NCBI GenBank assembly: GCA_017467885.1 | Contig: JAFUKC010000029.1 | Location: 1-64,000 of the forward strand | Length of the DNA stretch: 64,000 bases | From: Bacteroidaceae bacterium | GTDB lineage: Bacteria; Bacteroidota; Bacteroidia; Bacteroidales; Bacteroidaceae | Reading direction: 5' to 3' | Shown here: positions 1-9,908 of the stretch, one piece after another | Layout: each line of letters opens with the position of its first letter | Position numbering within the stretch: position 1 is the stretch's first letter | The notes under the pieces: generated by a model | What the model saw: the letters and a program-made list of their open reading frames with translations, nothing else | The model's database searches: none | What the model was told of the DNA's origin: nothing | Translations under genes and position numbers: made by a program

Positions 1-2
1 CA

Positions 3-347
3 AAAACATACCGACACCGCACAACACACTACGATTTTTCCACTACACTGCTGAAAAGATATTTGGGAGTGAAGAACCCGGTTACCGATTTAGGATGCGG
101 GCACATGCTCGATGACAAATGCAGCCGCGATTATCACATTGTCGGGGGAGGGAAGCAAGATTATCATGCAGGGTACAAAAAAAATTATGCCTTCATCCTT
201 GAAGATGATATGACAATTCTGGAAAAGAAATATTCGGGTGGAATAGAGGTTTACGACAGTCTTATGAACCCGATAGACGACTACAAGATCGATGCAACGC
301 GCCTGAACAAAGCAATCCTTGAACTGAACAGGTTCTACACAGAATAG
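3..347 (+). CDS. YejM/PbgA-like membrane sulfatase-fold protein, C-terminal fragment
   Basis: The reading frame is open from the left edge of the window to the TAG at 345-347, so only the last 114 codons are present and the true start lies outside. The segment with LLKRYLGVKNP followed by VTDLGCG resembles the end of the sulfatase domain in inner-membrane proteins of the DUF3413/YejM group, where a similar 'NP..D.s.G..L' stretch follows the last metal-binding region. Those proteins are membrane anchored, with a periplasmic alkaline-phosphatase-like domain, and act in envelope homeostasis. No catalytic residue is visible in the piece present, so activity cannot be judged. A TTG at 63 is an internal codon, not the start. 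Family call is moderately sure. Confidence 0.6.
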   Translation, partial: KTYRHRTTHYDFSTTLLKRYLGVKNPVTDLGCGHMLDDKCSRDYHIVGGGKQDYHAGYKKNYAFILEDDMTILEKKYSGGIEVYDSLMNPIDDYKIDATRLNKAILELNRFYTE

Positions 348-449
348 CAACGAAAAATCGCAGATATAAGAAGTGCTTTAATTTGGCAGCCGTTTCTAAA
401 CAAATGACAATTTTTACCTAAAATAAGCGGTAATTTTAATTAAAACTGT

Positions 450-457
450 TACATTTG
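450..457 (+). promoter_or_regulatory. Candidate -7 box of the 540 barrel gene
   Basis: TACATTTG fits the Bacteroidetes -7 consensus TAnnTTTG and lies about 80 bases before the ATG at 540. No clear TTTG -33 box is seen 19-21 bases upstream, so the call rests on one element. Confidence 0.4.
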
Positions 458-539
458 CGCAAAACTGTCTAAAAATGGCAGTCTTGCGTTGACTTTTAAT
501 AAAAAGATTATTTTATTATTAATTAAAAAGTACAGAAAC

Positions 540-1145
540 ATGAAAAAAATTCTCGGTTTAGTTTTTGCATTATGCTTAATTGCATCGGCACCTGCAAGTG
601 CACAGATTCTTAAATTCGGTGTCAAAGCCGGAACAAACCTCGGTGGCAGCCCCGATGACATCAAAGGGATAAAGACTGACGGATACACAGGTTTCTTTGC
701 CGGTGTAATGGCAAAAGCAACAATTCCATTGTTGGGCCTTGGTGTTGAAGGAGATATTCTTTATTCACAGTCGGGTGCCGAAATAGGTGGTAAAACAGTT
801 AAGAAGAAAAGTATCGAAATTCCTATCTTCCTCCGTTACGATTTGGCATTGCCGGTAATAAGCAAAGTTGCAGTACCATTTATTGCAGTAGGCCCCCAGT
901 TCGGTTTCACATTGAGCGATGATGACATCGCCAGCGATGTTGCTAAATTCGAATATAAAAAGAGCCAATTAAGTCTCAACCTCGGTGCAGGTGCAGTACT
1001 CTTCAGCCATCTGCAGGCACACATCAACTATAACATTGCACTTGGCAAAACGAGTGAATTTTCGACATTCGAAGATGGAGCATGGAACGTAATTACAAAA
1101 GATAAAACCAATACATGGCAAATATCTGTTGCATATTTGTTCTAA
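540..1145 (+). CDS. Small outer-membrane beta-barrel protein (PorT/OMP_b-brl_2 type)
   Basis: A 201-residue secreted protein. The ATG at 540 opens a typical signal peptide (two Lys, hydrophobic core, cleavage after APASAQ); an upstream in-frame start at 489 would add an unlikely extension. The mature part alternates polar and hydrophobic residues in short strands, has Gly-rich turns (GVKAGTNLGG near residue 25) and ends in Phe, the usual last residue of barrels inserted by BamA. This fits the outer-membrane beta-barrel domain common in Bacteroidetes. It stands alone: its own -7 box is at 450 and a strong hairpin follows at 1157. Its substrate or structural role cannot be told from sequence. 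Confidence 0.8.
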   Translation: MKKILGLVFALCLIASAPASAQILKFGVKAGTNLGGSPDDIKGIKTDGYTGFFAGVMAKATIPLLGLGVEGDILYSQSGAEIGGKTVKKKSIEIPIFLRYDLALPVISKVAVPFIAVGPQFGFTLSDDDIASDVAKFEYKKSQLSLNLGAGAVLFSHLQAHINYNIALGKTSEFSTFEDGAWNVITKDKTNTWQISVAYLF

Positions 1146-1156
1146 ACCAAACATAA

Positions 1157-1206
1157 TATATTCAGCGGGGGTAAATCAAACATTTGATTTACCCCCGCTG
1201 AATATA
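1157..1206 (+). terminator. 24-bp perfect stem-loop terminator
   Basis: Perfect inverted repeat with 24-nt arms (1157-1180 and 1183-1206) and a 2-nt centre, starting 12 bases after the barrel gene stop. There is no long U-run after it, as is common for strong hairpins in this order. Confidence 0.75.
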
Positions 1207-1300
1207 AACAAGCATCTATTTTACAGTTCATGCAACCACCGATTTTAATAATTTAAAGAAAGCTTCACAACATTACACCTTTTATATTCTTAAAAAGTAT

Positions 1301-1308
1301 TACCTTTA
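1301..1308 (+). promoter_or_regulatory. Candidate -7 box of the MscS-family gene
   Basis: TACCTTTA matches seven of eight positions of the -7 consensus and lies 30 bases before the ATG at 1339. No -33 box was recognised. Confidence 0.35.
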
Positions 1309-1338
1309 CAACATTAAAACCTGTATAATACTCCACAC

Positions 1339-2538
1339 ATGAAGGATTATGTTACATCTATGTTGCAGGATTGGGGATTAAACTCACTCAACCTGCATAC
1401 AACAAAATGGATAATAGCAATAATAGGAATAATACTTATATTGTATATTACCAAACTGTTCTGCAACAAACTGTTTATCCCCATCGTGAAGATGCTGACA
1501 AAAAAGACATCTACAAAATGGGATGATATATTACTCAACAATAGAGTTCTTAAGGATTTTTGCAGTCTTATACCTCCTGTAATCCTTACCATTCTTGTAC
1601 CCATGATATTCATAGAAGACAGTACCGAGTATCATTGGGGAATAAAAATATGCCAAATATACATTATTGCCATAGTAATAAGACTGGCATGCTCGATATT
1701 TTCATCGCTATACACACTGACAAACGAGCACGAGAAATTACGTAACCACACATTGCAAGGTGTTTTTCAGATGCTGAAACTGATTGCAATATGCATAGGC
1801 TGTATAATTATCATAAGCATACTTATAGATAAGGACCCTGTTAATATTCTTGCAGGACTCGGTGCATCGGCTGCTGTACTGATGCTGGTATTCAAAGATA
1901 GTATAATGGGCCTTGTTGCAGGTGTTCAGCTATCGGCAAACGACATGCTGCGTCCCGGCGACTGGGTAACATTACCCAAGCATGGTGCCGACGGTATGGT
2001 TGTTGAGGTAACACTTACTACCGTAAAAATACAGAATTGGGATAAAACCATAACCACTATCCCACCATACCTTTTGGTAAGCGATTCGTTCCAGAATTGG
2101 CGAGGTATGTTCGACAGCGGCGGCCGACGTATCAAACGTTCGATATACATCGACATGAACTCTATTACATTCTGCAACAAAAAGCAAATGGAGATGTTTG
2201 CCGAAAAAGGCTGGCTGAAAAACATTGCAACCACCGAAGAAAAGCCTGTCAACCTGTATGTATTCCGTAACTATATGGATACATACCTTCACAACCACCC
2301 CGGCGTAAACCAAGAGATGATATTGATGATAAGACAGTTGCAACCAACACCACAAGGTTTGCCTCTTGAGTTGTATTTCTTCTCGGCCGATACACGTTGG
2401 GTTATATACGAAAAGCTACAGGCCGAAGTATTCGAGCACCTGATAGCCATACTGCCCGAATTTGGATTAAGGGCATTCCAATCACCAAGCGGACGCGACC
2501 TTGGCGACTGCACAGTAAAGATACAACAAACCACATAA
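1339..2538 (+). CDS. MscS-family mechanosensitive channel, YbdG-like
   Basis: A 399-residue inner-membrane protein. Five hydrophobic segments are visible (about 22-42, 72-92, 102-124, 146-164, 168-198). The last is the Gly/Ala-rich pore helix, containing LAGLGASAAVLMLVFKD. It is followed by the MscS beta domain, with the LRPGDWV motif at about 204 and then VVEVTLTTVKIQNWD. The large soluble C-terminal region with the SFQNWRGM stretch is characteristic of the YbdG/MscM subgroup rather than small MscS. Such channels open under membrane tension and release solutes during osmotic downshock. priA follows after 44 bases on the same strand and may be co-transcribed. Confidence 0.88.
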   Translation: MKDYVTSMLQDWGLNSLNLHTTKWIIAIIGIILILYITKLFCNKLFIPIVKMLTKKTSTKWDDILLNNRVLKDFCSLIPPVILTILVPMIFIEDSTEYHWGIKICQIYIIAIVIRLACSIFSSLYTLTNEHEKLRNHTLQGVFQMLKLIAICIGCIIIISILIDKDPVNILAGLGASAAVLMLVFKDSIMGLVAGVQLSANDMLRPGDWVTLPKHGADGMVVEVTLTTVKIQNWDKTITTIPPYLLVSDSFQNWRGMFDSGGRRIKRSIYIDMNSITFCNKKQMEMFAEKGWLKNIATTEEKPVNLYVFRNYMDTYLHNHPGVNQEMILMIRQLQPTPQGLPLELYFFSADTRWVIYEKLQAEVFEHLIAILPEFGLRAFQSPSGRDLGDCTVKIQQTT

Positions 2539-2582
2539 CATTACGTCATCGAGCCCCTCCGGCCACAGCAAGAGATGATAAT

Positions 2583-4817
2583 ATGCCAAAGTATGCAGAT
2601 GTAATATTGCCATTGCCCCTCGCAGCGTTCTATACATATTCTGTACCCAAGGAGTACGAAGAGAGGGTCTCGACCGGGTGTCGCGTGACAGTGCCACTTG
2701 GAAAAAGCAAACATTACACAGCCTTGATAGCAAAACTGCACGACGAAAAGCCACAAGATTACGAAGTACGGCCATTAACCGAGCTGTTGGATGATTCACC
2801 AATCATACTGCCCACGCAAATGAAATTATGGGAGTGGATTTCGAAATACTACCTGTGTACACTTGGCGAAATATACAATGCAGCAATACCAAAGGGGCTT
2901 AAAGGCGAATTCAAGCCAAAGATCGAGCAACGTATACGGTTGACAGAACGTTGCCGCAACAAAACAGTCCTTAACCTGACGCTTCAATCACTGTCGAGAG
3001 CACCGAGACAGAAACGTCTGTTGAACACTTTCCTGAAGATGACAGAGAACTGCAAAGAGGTTTCACGCCATCGTTTGATTGAAACAGCCGAAGTCTCGCC
3101 CGCAATATGCAAAGAACTTATCGATAAGTGTATATTCGAGTGTTACGAGGTTGAAATAGGACGACTTGCACACATCACAGAAGATATAGCTCCGCAAAAC
3201 AAACTGAATGAAGCGCAACAAAAGGCTTTTGACGAAATTAACAGGCAGTTTGAGCAAAAAAATGTGACATTGCTGCATGGAGTTACATCTGCCGGAAAAA
3301 CCGAGGTATATATCCATCTTATTTCGCAAGCACTGCAGCATGGCAAACAGGTTCTTTACATGTTGCCCGAAATTGCCCTTACGAAACAAATTGTAGAGCG
3401 TTTACAAAGAGTATTCGGCAACCGTATAGGATTATATCATTCGAAGTTTTCGGATGCCGAGCGTGTCGAAATATGGAAAAAACAGTTAAGCGATACCCCT
3501 TACGATGTAATATTGGGTGTCCGTTCGTCGTTGTTTCTTCCGTTTAGAAATTTAAGTTTAGTGATTGTAGACGAGGAACACGAAAACAGCTATAAACAAC
3601 AAGAACCTGCGCCACGCTACAACGCACGCAATGCCGCAATAGTGTTGGCATCCTTTTTTGGAGCAAAAACATTATTGGGAACTGCCACACCATCAATAGA
3701 GAGTTACTATAATGCCACTACAGGAAAATACGGGTTGGTGAATCTTTCACAACGCTATCGCTCGATACAGATGCCCGAAATTGTGGTATCAGACCTTAAA
3801 GACCTTTTACATCGCAAACAGATGACAGGCCCTTTCGGCGACCCTCTTACCGAGGCCATGAAGGAGACAATTGCCGAAGGGAAGCAGATAATATTGTTCC
3901 AGAATCGGCGTGGCTATTCCCCCATGCTCGAGTGCAGGAACTGCGGCTGGGTACCCCGCTGCAAGCACTGCGATGTAAGCCTTACACTTCACAAAAGCGC
4001 GAACAAACTAACATGCCACTATTGCGGATACACTATTCCCGCACCAAAAATATGCCCCAACTGCGAAGAAAATAATTTTGTGAATCCCGGTTATGGAACC
4101 GAAAAGGTTGAGGATGAACTACAGAACATGTTACCCGAGTCAAGGATAGCACGAATGGACCTCGATACCACACGCACGCGCTCGGCCTACGAAAAGATTA
4201 TAAACGACTTTCAGCAAGGAAAAACGGACATCTTGATAGGTACACAAATGGTGTCGAAAGGGCTCGACTTCGACAATGTAGGCGTTGTGGGAATATTGAA
4301 TGCCGACATTCTGCTCAACTACCCCGATTTTCGTGCAGCCGAACGAGCCTTTCAGCTGATGGCACAAGTCGCCGGACGAGCCGGACGAAAGAACGGGCGT
4401 GGTAAAGTATTCTTGCAAACCCGGCAACCCGACTCACCCATAATATCACAAATAGCAGCCAACGACTTTCTACAGTTCTACAATGCACAACTTGCCGAAC
4501 GAATGATGTTTCATTATCCTCCATTTCATCGGCTTGTTTACGTATATATAAAGCATCGCGACATACATCTGCTCGAGGAATTCTCCGAACAGTTCGGACA
4601 ACGTATGCGTGAACTGTTTGAATATCGCGTATTAGGCCCCGAACTGCCACCTGTAGCACGTGTACAACAATTATACATTCGCAAAATAGTACTGAAAATT
4701 GAAAGCGGAATTTCACAATACAAAATAAACGAAACACTCACAGCCCTGCAACACGAATTTGTATCGGACAAACGCTATCGCTCAATATCGCTATACTACG
4801 ATGTAGACCCGCTTTAA
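2583..4817 (+). CDS. priA: Primosomal replication restart helicase PriA
   Basis: A 744-residue superfamily 2 helicase that reloads the replicative helicase at stalled forks. The ATG at 2583 is chosen because the family N-terminus (DNA-binding domain, YADVILPLPL...YTY) starts there; the longer open frame overlaps the channel gene. Order of parts: 3' DNA-binding domain (1-100), winged helix, Walker A GVTSAGKTEVY near 236, DEEH box at 330-333, then a zinc-binding insert with eight Cys in CxxC pairs at about 451-491, helicase motifs V and VI (GTQMVSKGLDFDNV, QVAGRAGR), and the C-terminal domain. Every key motif is intact and the length is typical. Confidence 0.97.
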   Translation: MPKYADVILPLPLAAFYTYSVPKEYEERVSTGCRVTVPLGKSKHYTALIAKLHDEKPQDYEVRPLTELLDDSPIILPTQMKLWEWISKYYLCTLGEIYNAAIPKGLKGEFKPKIEQRIRLTERCRNKTVLNLTLQSLSRAPRQKRLLNTFLKMTENCKEVSRHRLIETAEVSPAICKELIDKCIFECYEVEIGRLAHITEDIAPQNKLNEAQQKAFDEINRQFEQKNVTLLHGVTSAGKTEVYIHLISQALQHGKQVLYMLPEIALTKQIVERLQRVFGNRIGLYHSKFSDAERVEIWKKQLSDTPYDVILGVRSSLFLPFRNLSLVIVDEEHENSYKQQEPAPRYNARNAAIVLASFFGAKTLLGTATPSIESYYNATTGKYGLVNLSQRYRSIQMPEIVVSDLKDLLHRKQMTGPFGDPLTEAMKETIAEGKQIILFQNRRGYSPMLECRNCGWVPRCKHCDVSLTLHKSANKLTCHYCGYTIPAPKICPNCEENNFVNPGYGTEKVEDELQNMLPESRIARMDLDTTRTRSAYEKIINDFQQGKTDILIGTQMVSKGLDFDNVGVVGILNADILLNYPDFRAAERAFQLMAQVAGRAGRKNGRGKVFLQTRQPDSPIISQIAANDFLQFYNAQLAERMMFHYPPFHRLVYVYIKHRDIHLLEEFSEQFGQRMRELFEYRVLGPELPPVARVQQLYIRKIVLKIESGISQYKINETLTALQHEFVSDKRYRSISLYYDVDPL

Positions 4818-4847
4818 CACACTTTTCAACAAATTGCCGAATAATAT

Positions 4848-4879
4848 TTTGTTCATTTGCCGACGAATAGGTAAATTTG
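4848..4879 (+). promoter_or_regulatory. Promoter of the DUF2723-deacetylase-queG operon
   Basis: A full Bacteroidetes housekeeping promoter: TTTG at 4848-4851 (-33), a 20-base spacer, and TAAATTTG at 4872-4879 (-7). The predicted start near 4886 leaves a leader of about 65 bases to the ATG at 4951. It sits after the priA stop, so the downstream genes need not depend on priA transcription. Confidence 0.75.
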
Positions 4880-4950
4880 CACGATTTTGGGAATTATATG
4901 TACACACATATTATTTCCAAATACAAAGAGTAAACAAATTATTCGAGATA

Positions 4951-7900
4951 ATGAAAAAATACCAGATTGTAAACAACATTTTCGGCTGGCTAACATTTCT
5001 CATTGCAGCAGTAACCTACTGCCTGACAGTGGAGCCAACCGCAAGCTTTTGGGACTGCCCCGAATTTATTCTTTCAGGAAACAAATTAGAGGTGGGACAC
5101 CCCCCCGGTGCTCCATTCTTTATGCTTACAGCAAACGTATTCTCATCGTTTGTGTCACCCGATAAAGTTGCACTCATGGTAAATATCATGTCGGCAATAT
5201 TAAGTGCAGCCGGCATAATGTTCCTTTTTTGGAGCATCACACATTTGGTACGCAAACTTGTTGTCACAAACACAGACCGGATAACCACATCGCAAATAAT
5301 AACCATCATAGGTTCGGGACTCGTAGGAGCCCTTGCCTACACATGGAGCGACACATATTGGTTCAGCGCAGTGGAAGGCGAGGTTTATGGCTACTCCTCA
5401 CTATTTACGGCTGTAGTATTTTGGCTCATCCTAAAATGGGAGGAGAACGTAAAATCCCCCGGCAGCGACCGTTGGCTTATCCTTATTGCCTATCTTGTGG
5501 GATTAAGTATAGGAGTACACCTTCTTAACCTGCTGTGTATTCCGGCAATCGTATTGGTTATTTATTTCAAAAAGCGCCCGAAAGCCACAGTCAAAGGCTC
5601 TTTGATTGCACTTATAATATCGGCAATATTGGTTGCAATTGTACTTTACGGAATTGTTCCCGGCGTAGTAAAAGTCGGCGGATGGTTCGAACTGCTTTTT
5701 GTCAACACGCTTGGCCTGCCATTCAACAGCGGACTTATCACATATATGATTTTATTGTTAGGTGCGTTAATTTGGGGTATTTACGAAAGCGAAAAAGGGA
5801 AAAACCGCCTATACCTTGCCATTGCATCAGTAATGTCAATCGGATTGCTCGGTATCCCATTCTATGGCTATGGCTTTGCAAGCATACTAATGGGATTACT
5901 GGTACTTGTCGCATTATGCGCAGCCATACTGATTAAGAAAAAACAGGGCTATCTTATAAACCTGCGTATGATGAACACTATGTTGTTGAGTATGCTTATG
6001 ATTGTCATCGGCTATTCATCATACGCCCTTATAGTGGTTCGTTCATCGGCAAATACACCAATGGACCAGAACTCACCCGAGGATATATTCACTCTTGGCG
6101 AATATCTCGGCCGCGAGCAATACGGGACACGTCCATTGTTCTACGGGCAGGCATATAATTCGGAACCGATATACACCCCATACACAAATGAATTGGGAAT
6201 GGAAGCCTGGACAGCCATGCAAACCGAAGGTGCCCCTAAATATGCACCCAAGGAGAAAGCTACAGCCAACGAGAAGGACCGCTATGAAATTGTCGACGAA
6301 GGAGGAGATATAGTATATGCCCACAACATGTTCTTCCCACGCATGTACGACCCTCAATATGCCGCATACGGGCCATACAAAGTTAATCTTTACGAGAAAT
6401 GGGTGGGCGAAAGAATAAAAGGAACTCCCACACGATACAAATCAAACGACCCCAACCGTCACGTACAGAATAGGGTTGTGAACATGCCTACACAGATTGA
6501 GAACATTCGCTTCTTTTTCAACTACCAGCTAAACCACATGTACTGGAGATATTTCATGTGGAACTTTGTGGGCCGACAGAACGACCTGCAAAGCCATGGC
6601 GAATTAGACAAAGGCAATTGGATAACAGGAATCTCATTTATAGACAACCTGCTGTTAGGCAATCAAGACACCCTGCCTAACGTTATCAAAGAGAACAAAG
6701 GCCGTAACGTCTTCTATGCTCTGCCACTTATTTTAGGAATAATAGGACTGCTATGGCAGGCATCCAAAGGACGAAAAGGAGTTCACCAATTCTGGGTTGT
6801 ATTCTTCCTTTTCTTTATGACAGGAATTGCTATTGTACTCTACCTTAACCAAACACCGATGCAACCCCGAGAACGCGACTACGCATACGCCGGCTCGTTC
6901 TATGCATTCGCTATTTGGATTGGAATGGGTGTAGCAGGAATTACCGAATGGTTTAAGAAGAAAAATGTAGCAATAAACAGCATCGTTTCCGCCACCTGCC
7001 TTTTGGTTCCGATACAGATGGTGTCACAAACATGGGACGACCACGACCGCAGCGGACGATATGCATGTCGCGACTTTGGGCAAAACTATCTAAATTCGAT
7101 GCCCGAAGATGGCAATCCCGTAATCTTTACTTGCGGCGACAACGACACATTCCCATTATGGTACAATCAAGAGGTTGAGGGCGTACGTACCGATGCACGC
7201 GTATGTAACCTATCATACCTGCAAACAGATTGGTATATAGACCAAATGCGACGACCGGCCTATGACTCACCTTCAATTCCTATCAGTTGGAGACGCATCG
7301 ATTATGCAGGAAACAACAATGGAGATATATACATAGTACCCGAGATGAAGAAAAATATCTTGGAGGTGTACCGTAAATATCCCCATAGAGCAAAAGAGTT
7401 GTATGGCGACAACCCGTTCGAGATAAAAAACATAATGAAGAATTGGGTACTTACAGAAAACAGGGAATATCACTTTATTCCAACCGATACCTTGTACATA
7501 AAAATAGACAAAGAGGCCGTAGAGCGCTCGGGAATGATTATCCCCGAGGAATACAAAGATTCTATACCCGAGTATATGGCAATTCCGCTTAGCGGGAAGG
7601 AGCGTCTACTGCGCAGCGATCTTATGCTTCTCGAGATGATTGCACAAACCAATTGGGAGCGTCCCCTCTATATGTCGATGACCGTCGGAGACAGGAACTA
7701 TTTGAGTACACTTAAGGATTTCTTTGTACAAGAGGGATTGGCCTATCGAATAACACCTTTCAACTGGAGATTGTTGGGTTATAGCAACAAAAACAATATA
7801 GTTGCCGACACAGAACGTTTATACGACAATTATATAAACCGCTTCAAATTCGGTGGAATGAAAGAAAACCCCGATTATTATGTCGATGAAACTATAATGC

Positions 7901-8340
7901 GTATGATATATACCCATCGTCGCTTGGCTGTAACACTTGCCACACAACTGCTTATAGAAGGAAAAGAAAGCAAGGCATTAGAAGTGTTGAACCATACCGA
8001 ACAGGAGTTGCCGTCGTCGATTCTTCCACATAGTTTCATGGGTGGCTCCATAGAGATGGCTGCATTGTACAAAGCTTTGGGAGATAAGGAAAAAGCCATA
8101 GAAATATCTGAACAGACAGCCAAAGAGAGTTTCGAATACCTCAAATGGTACAACAGTCTCGATAAACGACGTTTCAGAGCTGTAGGTGACAATGCCGAAA
8201 TGTACTTCCAGATAATGAAAGAAGTTATCGAGAATTTAAACGGCGGCGATAAAGAATACGAAGAACTTGCCAACAGATATAAACAAGAATTTATAGAACA
8301 GCTTAACATTTACAACGCACACAGTTCACAAATAAGGTAA
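4951..8340 (+). CDS. DUF2723 polytopic membrane protein, GT-C glycosyltransferase-like
   Basis: A 1129-residue protein. The ATG at 4951 precedes a hydrophobic first helix; an open frame 39 codons longer has no family resemblance and overlaps the promoter. The N-terminal 550 residues hold about a dozen membrane helices. The first loop has acidic residues in ASFWDCPEFI followed by GHPPGAP, the position where GT-C enzymes keep their catalytic acid. The remainder is a large extracytoplasmic region ending in helical, TPR-like repeats. DUF2723 proteins are widespread in Bacteroidetes and resemble protein O-mannosyltransferases; a role in protein O-glycosylation is inferred, not shown. The gene ends 4 bases before the deacetylase gene, so the two are translationally close. 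Confidence 0.85.
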   Translation: MKKYQIVNNIFGWLTFLIAAVTYCLTVEPTASFWDCPEFILSGNKLEVGHPPGAPFFMLTANVFSSFVSPDKVALMVNIMSAILSAAGIMFLFWSITHLVRKLVVTNTDRITTSQIITIIGSGLVGALAYTWSDTYWFSAVEGEVYGYSSLFTAVVFWLILKWEENVKSPGSDRWLILIAYLVGLSIGVHLLNLLCIPAIVLVIYFKKRPKATVKGSLIALIISAILVAIVLYGIVPGVVKVGGWFELLFVNTLGLPFNSGLITYMILLLGALIWGIYESEKGKNRLYLAIASVMSIGLLGIPFYGYGFASILMGLLVLVALCAAILIKKKQGYLINLRMMNTMLLSMLMIVIGYSSYALIVVRSSANTPMDQNSPEDIFTLGEYLGREQYGTRPLFYGQAYNSEPIYTPYTNELGMEAWTAMQTEGAPKYAPKEKATANEKDRYEIVDEGGDIVYAHNMFFPRMYDPQYAAYGPYKVNLYEKWVGERIKGTPTRYKSNDPNRHVQNRVVNMPTQIENIRFFFNYQLNHMYWRYFMWNFVGRQNDLQSHGELDKGNWITGISFIDNLLLGNQDTLPNVIKENKGRNVFYALPLILGIIGLLWQASKGRKGVHQFWVVFFLFFMTGIAIVLYLNQTPMQPRERDYAYAGSFYAFAIWIGMGVAGITEWFKKKNVAINSIVSATCLLVPIQMVSQTWDDHDRSGRYACRDFGQNYLNSMPEDGNPVIFTCGDNDTFPLWYNQEVEGVRTDARVCNLSYLQTDWYIDQMRRPAYDSPSIPISWRRIDYAGNNNGDIYIVPEMKKNILEVYRKYPHRAKELYGDNPFEIKNIMKNWVLTENREYHFIPTDTLYIKIDKEAVERSGMIIPEEYKDSIPEYMAIPLSGKERLLRSDLMLLEMIAQTNWERPLYMSMTVGDRNYLSTLKDFFVQEGLAYRITPFNWRLLGYSNKNNIVADTERLYDNYINRFKFGGMKENPDYYVDETIMRMIYTHRRLAVTLATQLLIEGKESKALEVLNHTEQELPSSILPHSFMGGSIEMAALYKALGDKEKAIEISEQTAKESFEYLKWYNSLDKRRFRAVGDNAEMYFQIMKEVIENLNGGDKEYEELANRYKQEFIEQLNIYNAHSSQIR

Positions 8341-8344
8341 TAAT

Positions 8345-8956
8345 ATGTTTATTGAGCAAGTTCCGGAATTTTTTCGCAACCTCTACCCCGATGCTTTATG
8401 GCGAATGAACCCCGAAGAGAAGGCTGTATATCTGACCTTCGATGACGGGCCTATCCCCGTCATAACCCCATGGGTGGTAGAGATGTTGGACAGATACGGG
8501 ATAAAAGCAACCTTCTTCATGGTAGGCGACAATGTACATAAGAATTCACAAGAATTTCTGCAGGTTGTGGAGAGCGGACATCGCATAGGCAACCATACAT
8601 TCAATCACTTGAAAGGACTGTTCACACGAACAGAGGAGTATATTGAGAATGTAGACCAGGCCGACGCTTTCATACATAGTAACCTGTTCAGACCACCGCA
8701 CGGCATTTTGCGTCGACGACAATACAACGAGTTGAGCAAAAGATACCGTTTTATAATGTGGGACCTCGTGACACGTGACTATAGTTTCCGGCTTTATGGC
8801 GAAGATGTGCTTGCAAACGTAAAACGGTACACCCGTAATGGTTCTATCATAACATTCCACGATTCTATGCGCAGCGAAACAAACCTGCGCTATGCCCTGC
8901 CTCGCTCCCTCGATTGGCTGCTTGAACAGGGGTACGAATTTAAAACATTCGAGTAA
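8345..8956 (+). CDS. Polysaccharide deacetylase (NodB-homology domain)
   Basis: A 203-residue single-domain carbohydrate esterase 4 protein. Motif 1 TFDDGP (31-36, metal-binding Asp and catalytic Asp), motif 2 HTFNH (84-88, the two metal-binding His), motif 3 RPPHG (116-120) and a WDLVTRDYS stretch (139-147) are all present, so it should be an active metal-dependent N- or O-deacetylase. No signal peptide is evident, although the N-terminus VPEFFRNLYPDALWR could associate with a membrane. The substrate (peptidoglycan, lipid-linked sugar or exopolysaccharide) cannot be read from sequence. It lies 4 bases after the DUF2723 gene and its TAA shares one base with the queG start codon, which argues for translational coupling. 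Confidence 0.9.
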   Translation: MFIEQVPEFFRNLYPDALWRMNPEEKAVYLTFDDGPIPVITPWVVEMLDRYGIKATFFMVGDNVHKNSQEFLQVVESGHRIGNHTFNHLKGLFTRTEEYIENVDQADAFIHSNLFRPPHGILRRRQYNELSKRYRFIMWDLVTRDYSFRLYGEDVLANVKRYTRNGSIITFHDSMRSETNLRYALPRSLDWLLEQGYEFKTFE

Positions 8957-9876
8957 TGACTCCCAAAGAACTGTCATCATATATAAAATCCGAGGCACTA
9001 CGTCTCGGATTTGCTGTTTGCGGCATAGCCAAAGCCGAAGCCGTTGCACCAGAAGATAGCAGCTTCACCGAATCGTGGGTTGCTGAAGGGAAAAACGGGC
9101 AAATGTCATACCTAGAGCGTAACACAGAGAAGAGAAACAACCCGAAACTGCTTGTTCCGGGATGCAACAGCATCGTTTGCGTTGCTCTTAATTACAATCC
9201 GAAGGCATACGACGAAAACAAATTGCACCTTTCACGCTATGCACAGGGAGAAGACTATCACAAAGTTGTAAAAGACAAGTTGTACATGCTGATGCGAAAA
9301 ATCAACGAAATAAAACCTGTAAAAGGACGGGCTTTCTGCGATTCGGCACCACTGCTCGAACGATATTGGGCACAGAAAGCCGGACTTGGCTGGATTGGGA
9401 AAAACCATCAGCTGATAATACCTAACGCCGGGACATATTTCTTTTTGGGAGAACTGCTTATAGACGCTGTAACAGAGTACGACAACCCATATATTGAAAA
9501 TCATTGCGGACATTGTGAAGCGTGTATCGACAACTGCCCTACACTTGCACTCGGGCGCAACGGATTCGATGCACGACGTTGTCTGGCGTACCTCACAATA
9601 GAACACCGTGAGGAACTGCCCGAAGGCATAGGAGAGAAGATGGGAAAATGTTTCTATGGCTGCGACCGTTGCCAAACCGCTTGCCCTCACAATCGCTTTG
9701 CGAAACCTACAGAGACAATACAATTTACACCAAAGCAAACACTTCTTGCAATGAACGACAAGGATTGGACCATACTTACACGTGAACAGTATGACAATAT
9801 CTTTGCCAATAGCGCAGTGGATTATTGCGGTTACGAACAACTAAAACGCAACATCAAGGCAATCATAAAGAAATAA
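8956..9876 (+). CDS. queG: Epoxyqueuosine reductase QueG
   Basis: A 306-residue cobalamin- and iron-sulfur-dependent enzyme that makes the last step to queuosine at the tRNA wobble position. Two 4Fe-4S motifs are visible: HCGHCEACIDNCP from about residue 183 and CDRCQTACPHN from about 236. The LGWIGKNHQLI stretch near 150 is typical of the cobalamin-binding part. The length matches the shorter Bacteroidetes form, lacking the HEAT repeats of longer homologues. The start overlaps the deacetylase stop by one base. The gene ends 32 bases from the convergent dacB. Confidence 0.95.
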   Translation: MTPKELSSYIKSEALRLGFAVCGIAKAEAVAPEDSSFTESWVAEGKNGQMSYLERNTEKRNNPKLLVPGCNSIVCVALNYNPKAYDENKLHLSRYAQGEDYHKVVKDKLYMLMRKINEIKPVKGRAFCDSAPLLERYWAQKAGLGWIGKNHQLIIPNAGTYFFLGELLIDAVTEYDNPYIENHCGHCEACIDNCPTLALGRNGFDARRCLAYLTIEHREELPEGIGEKMGKCFYGCDRCQTACPHNRFAKPTETIQFTPKQTLLAMNDKDWTILTREQYDNIFANSAVDYCGYEQLKRNIKAIIKK

Positions 9877-9908
9877 AGAACAATGGCAAGAACATGCGCA
9901 ACAAGTAT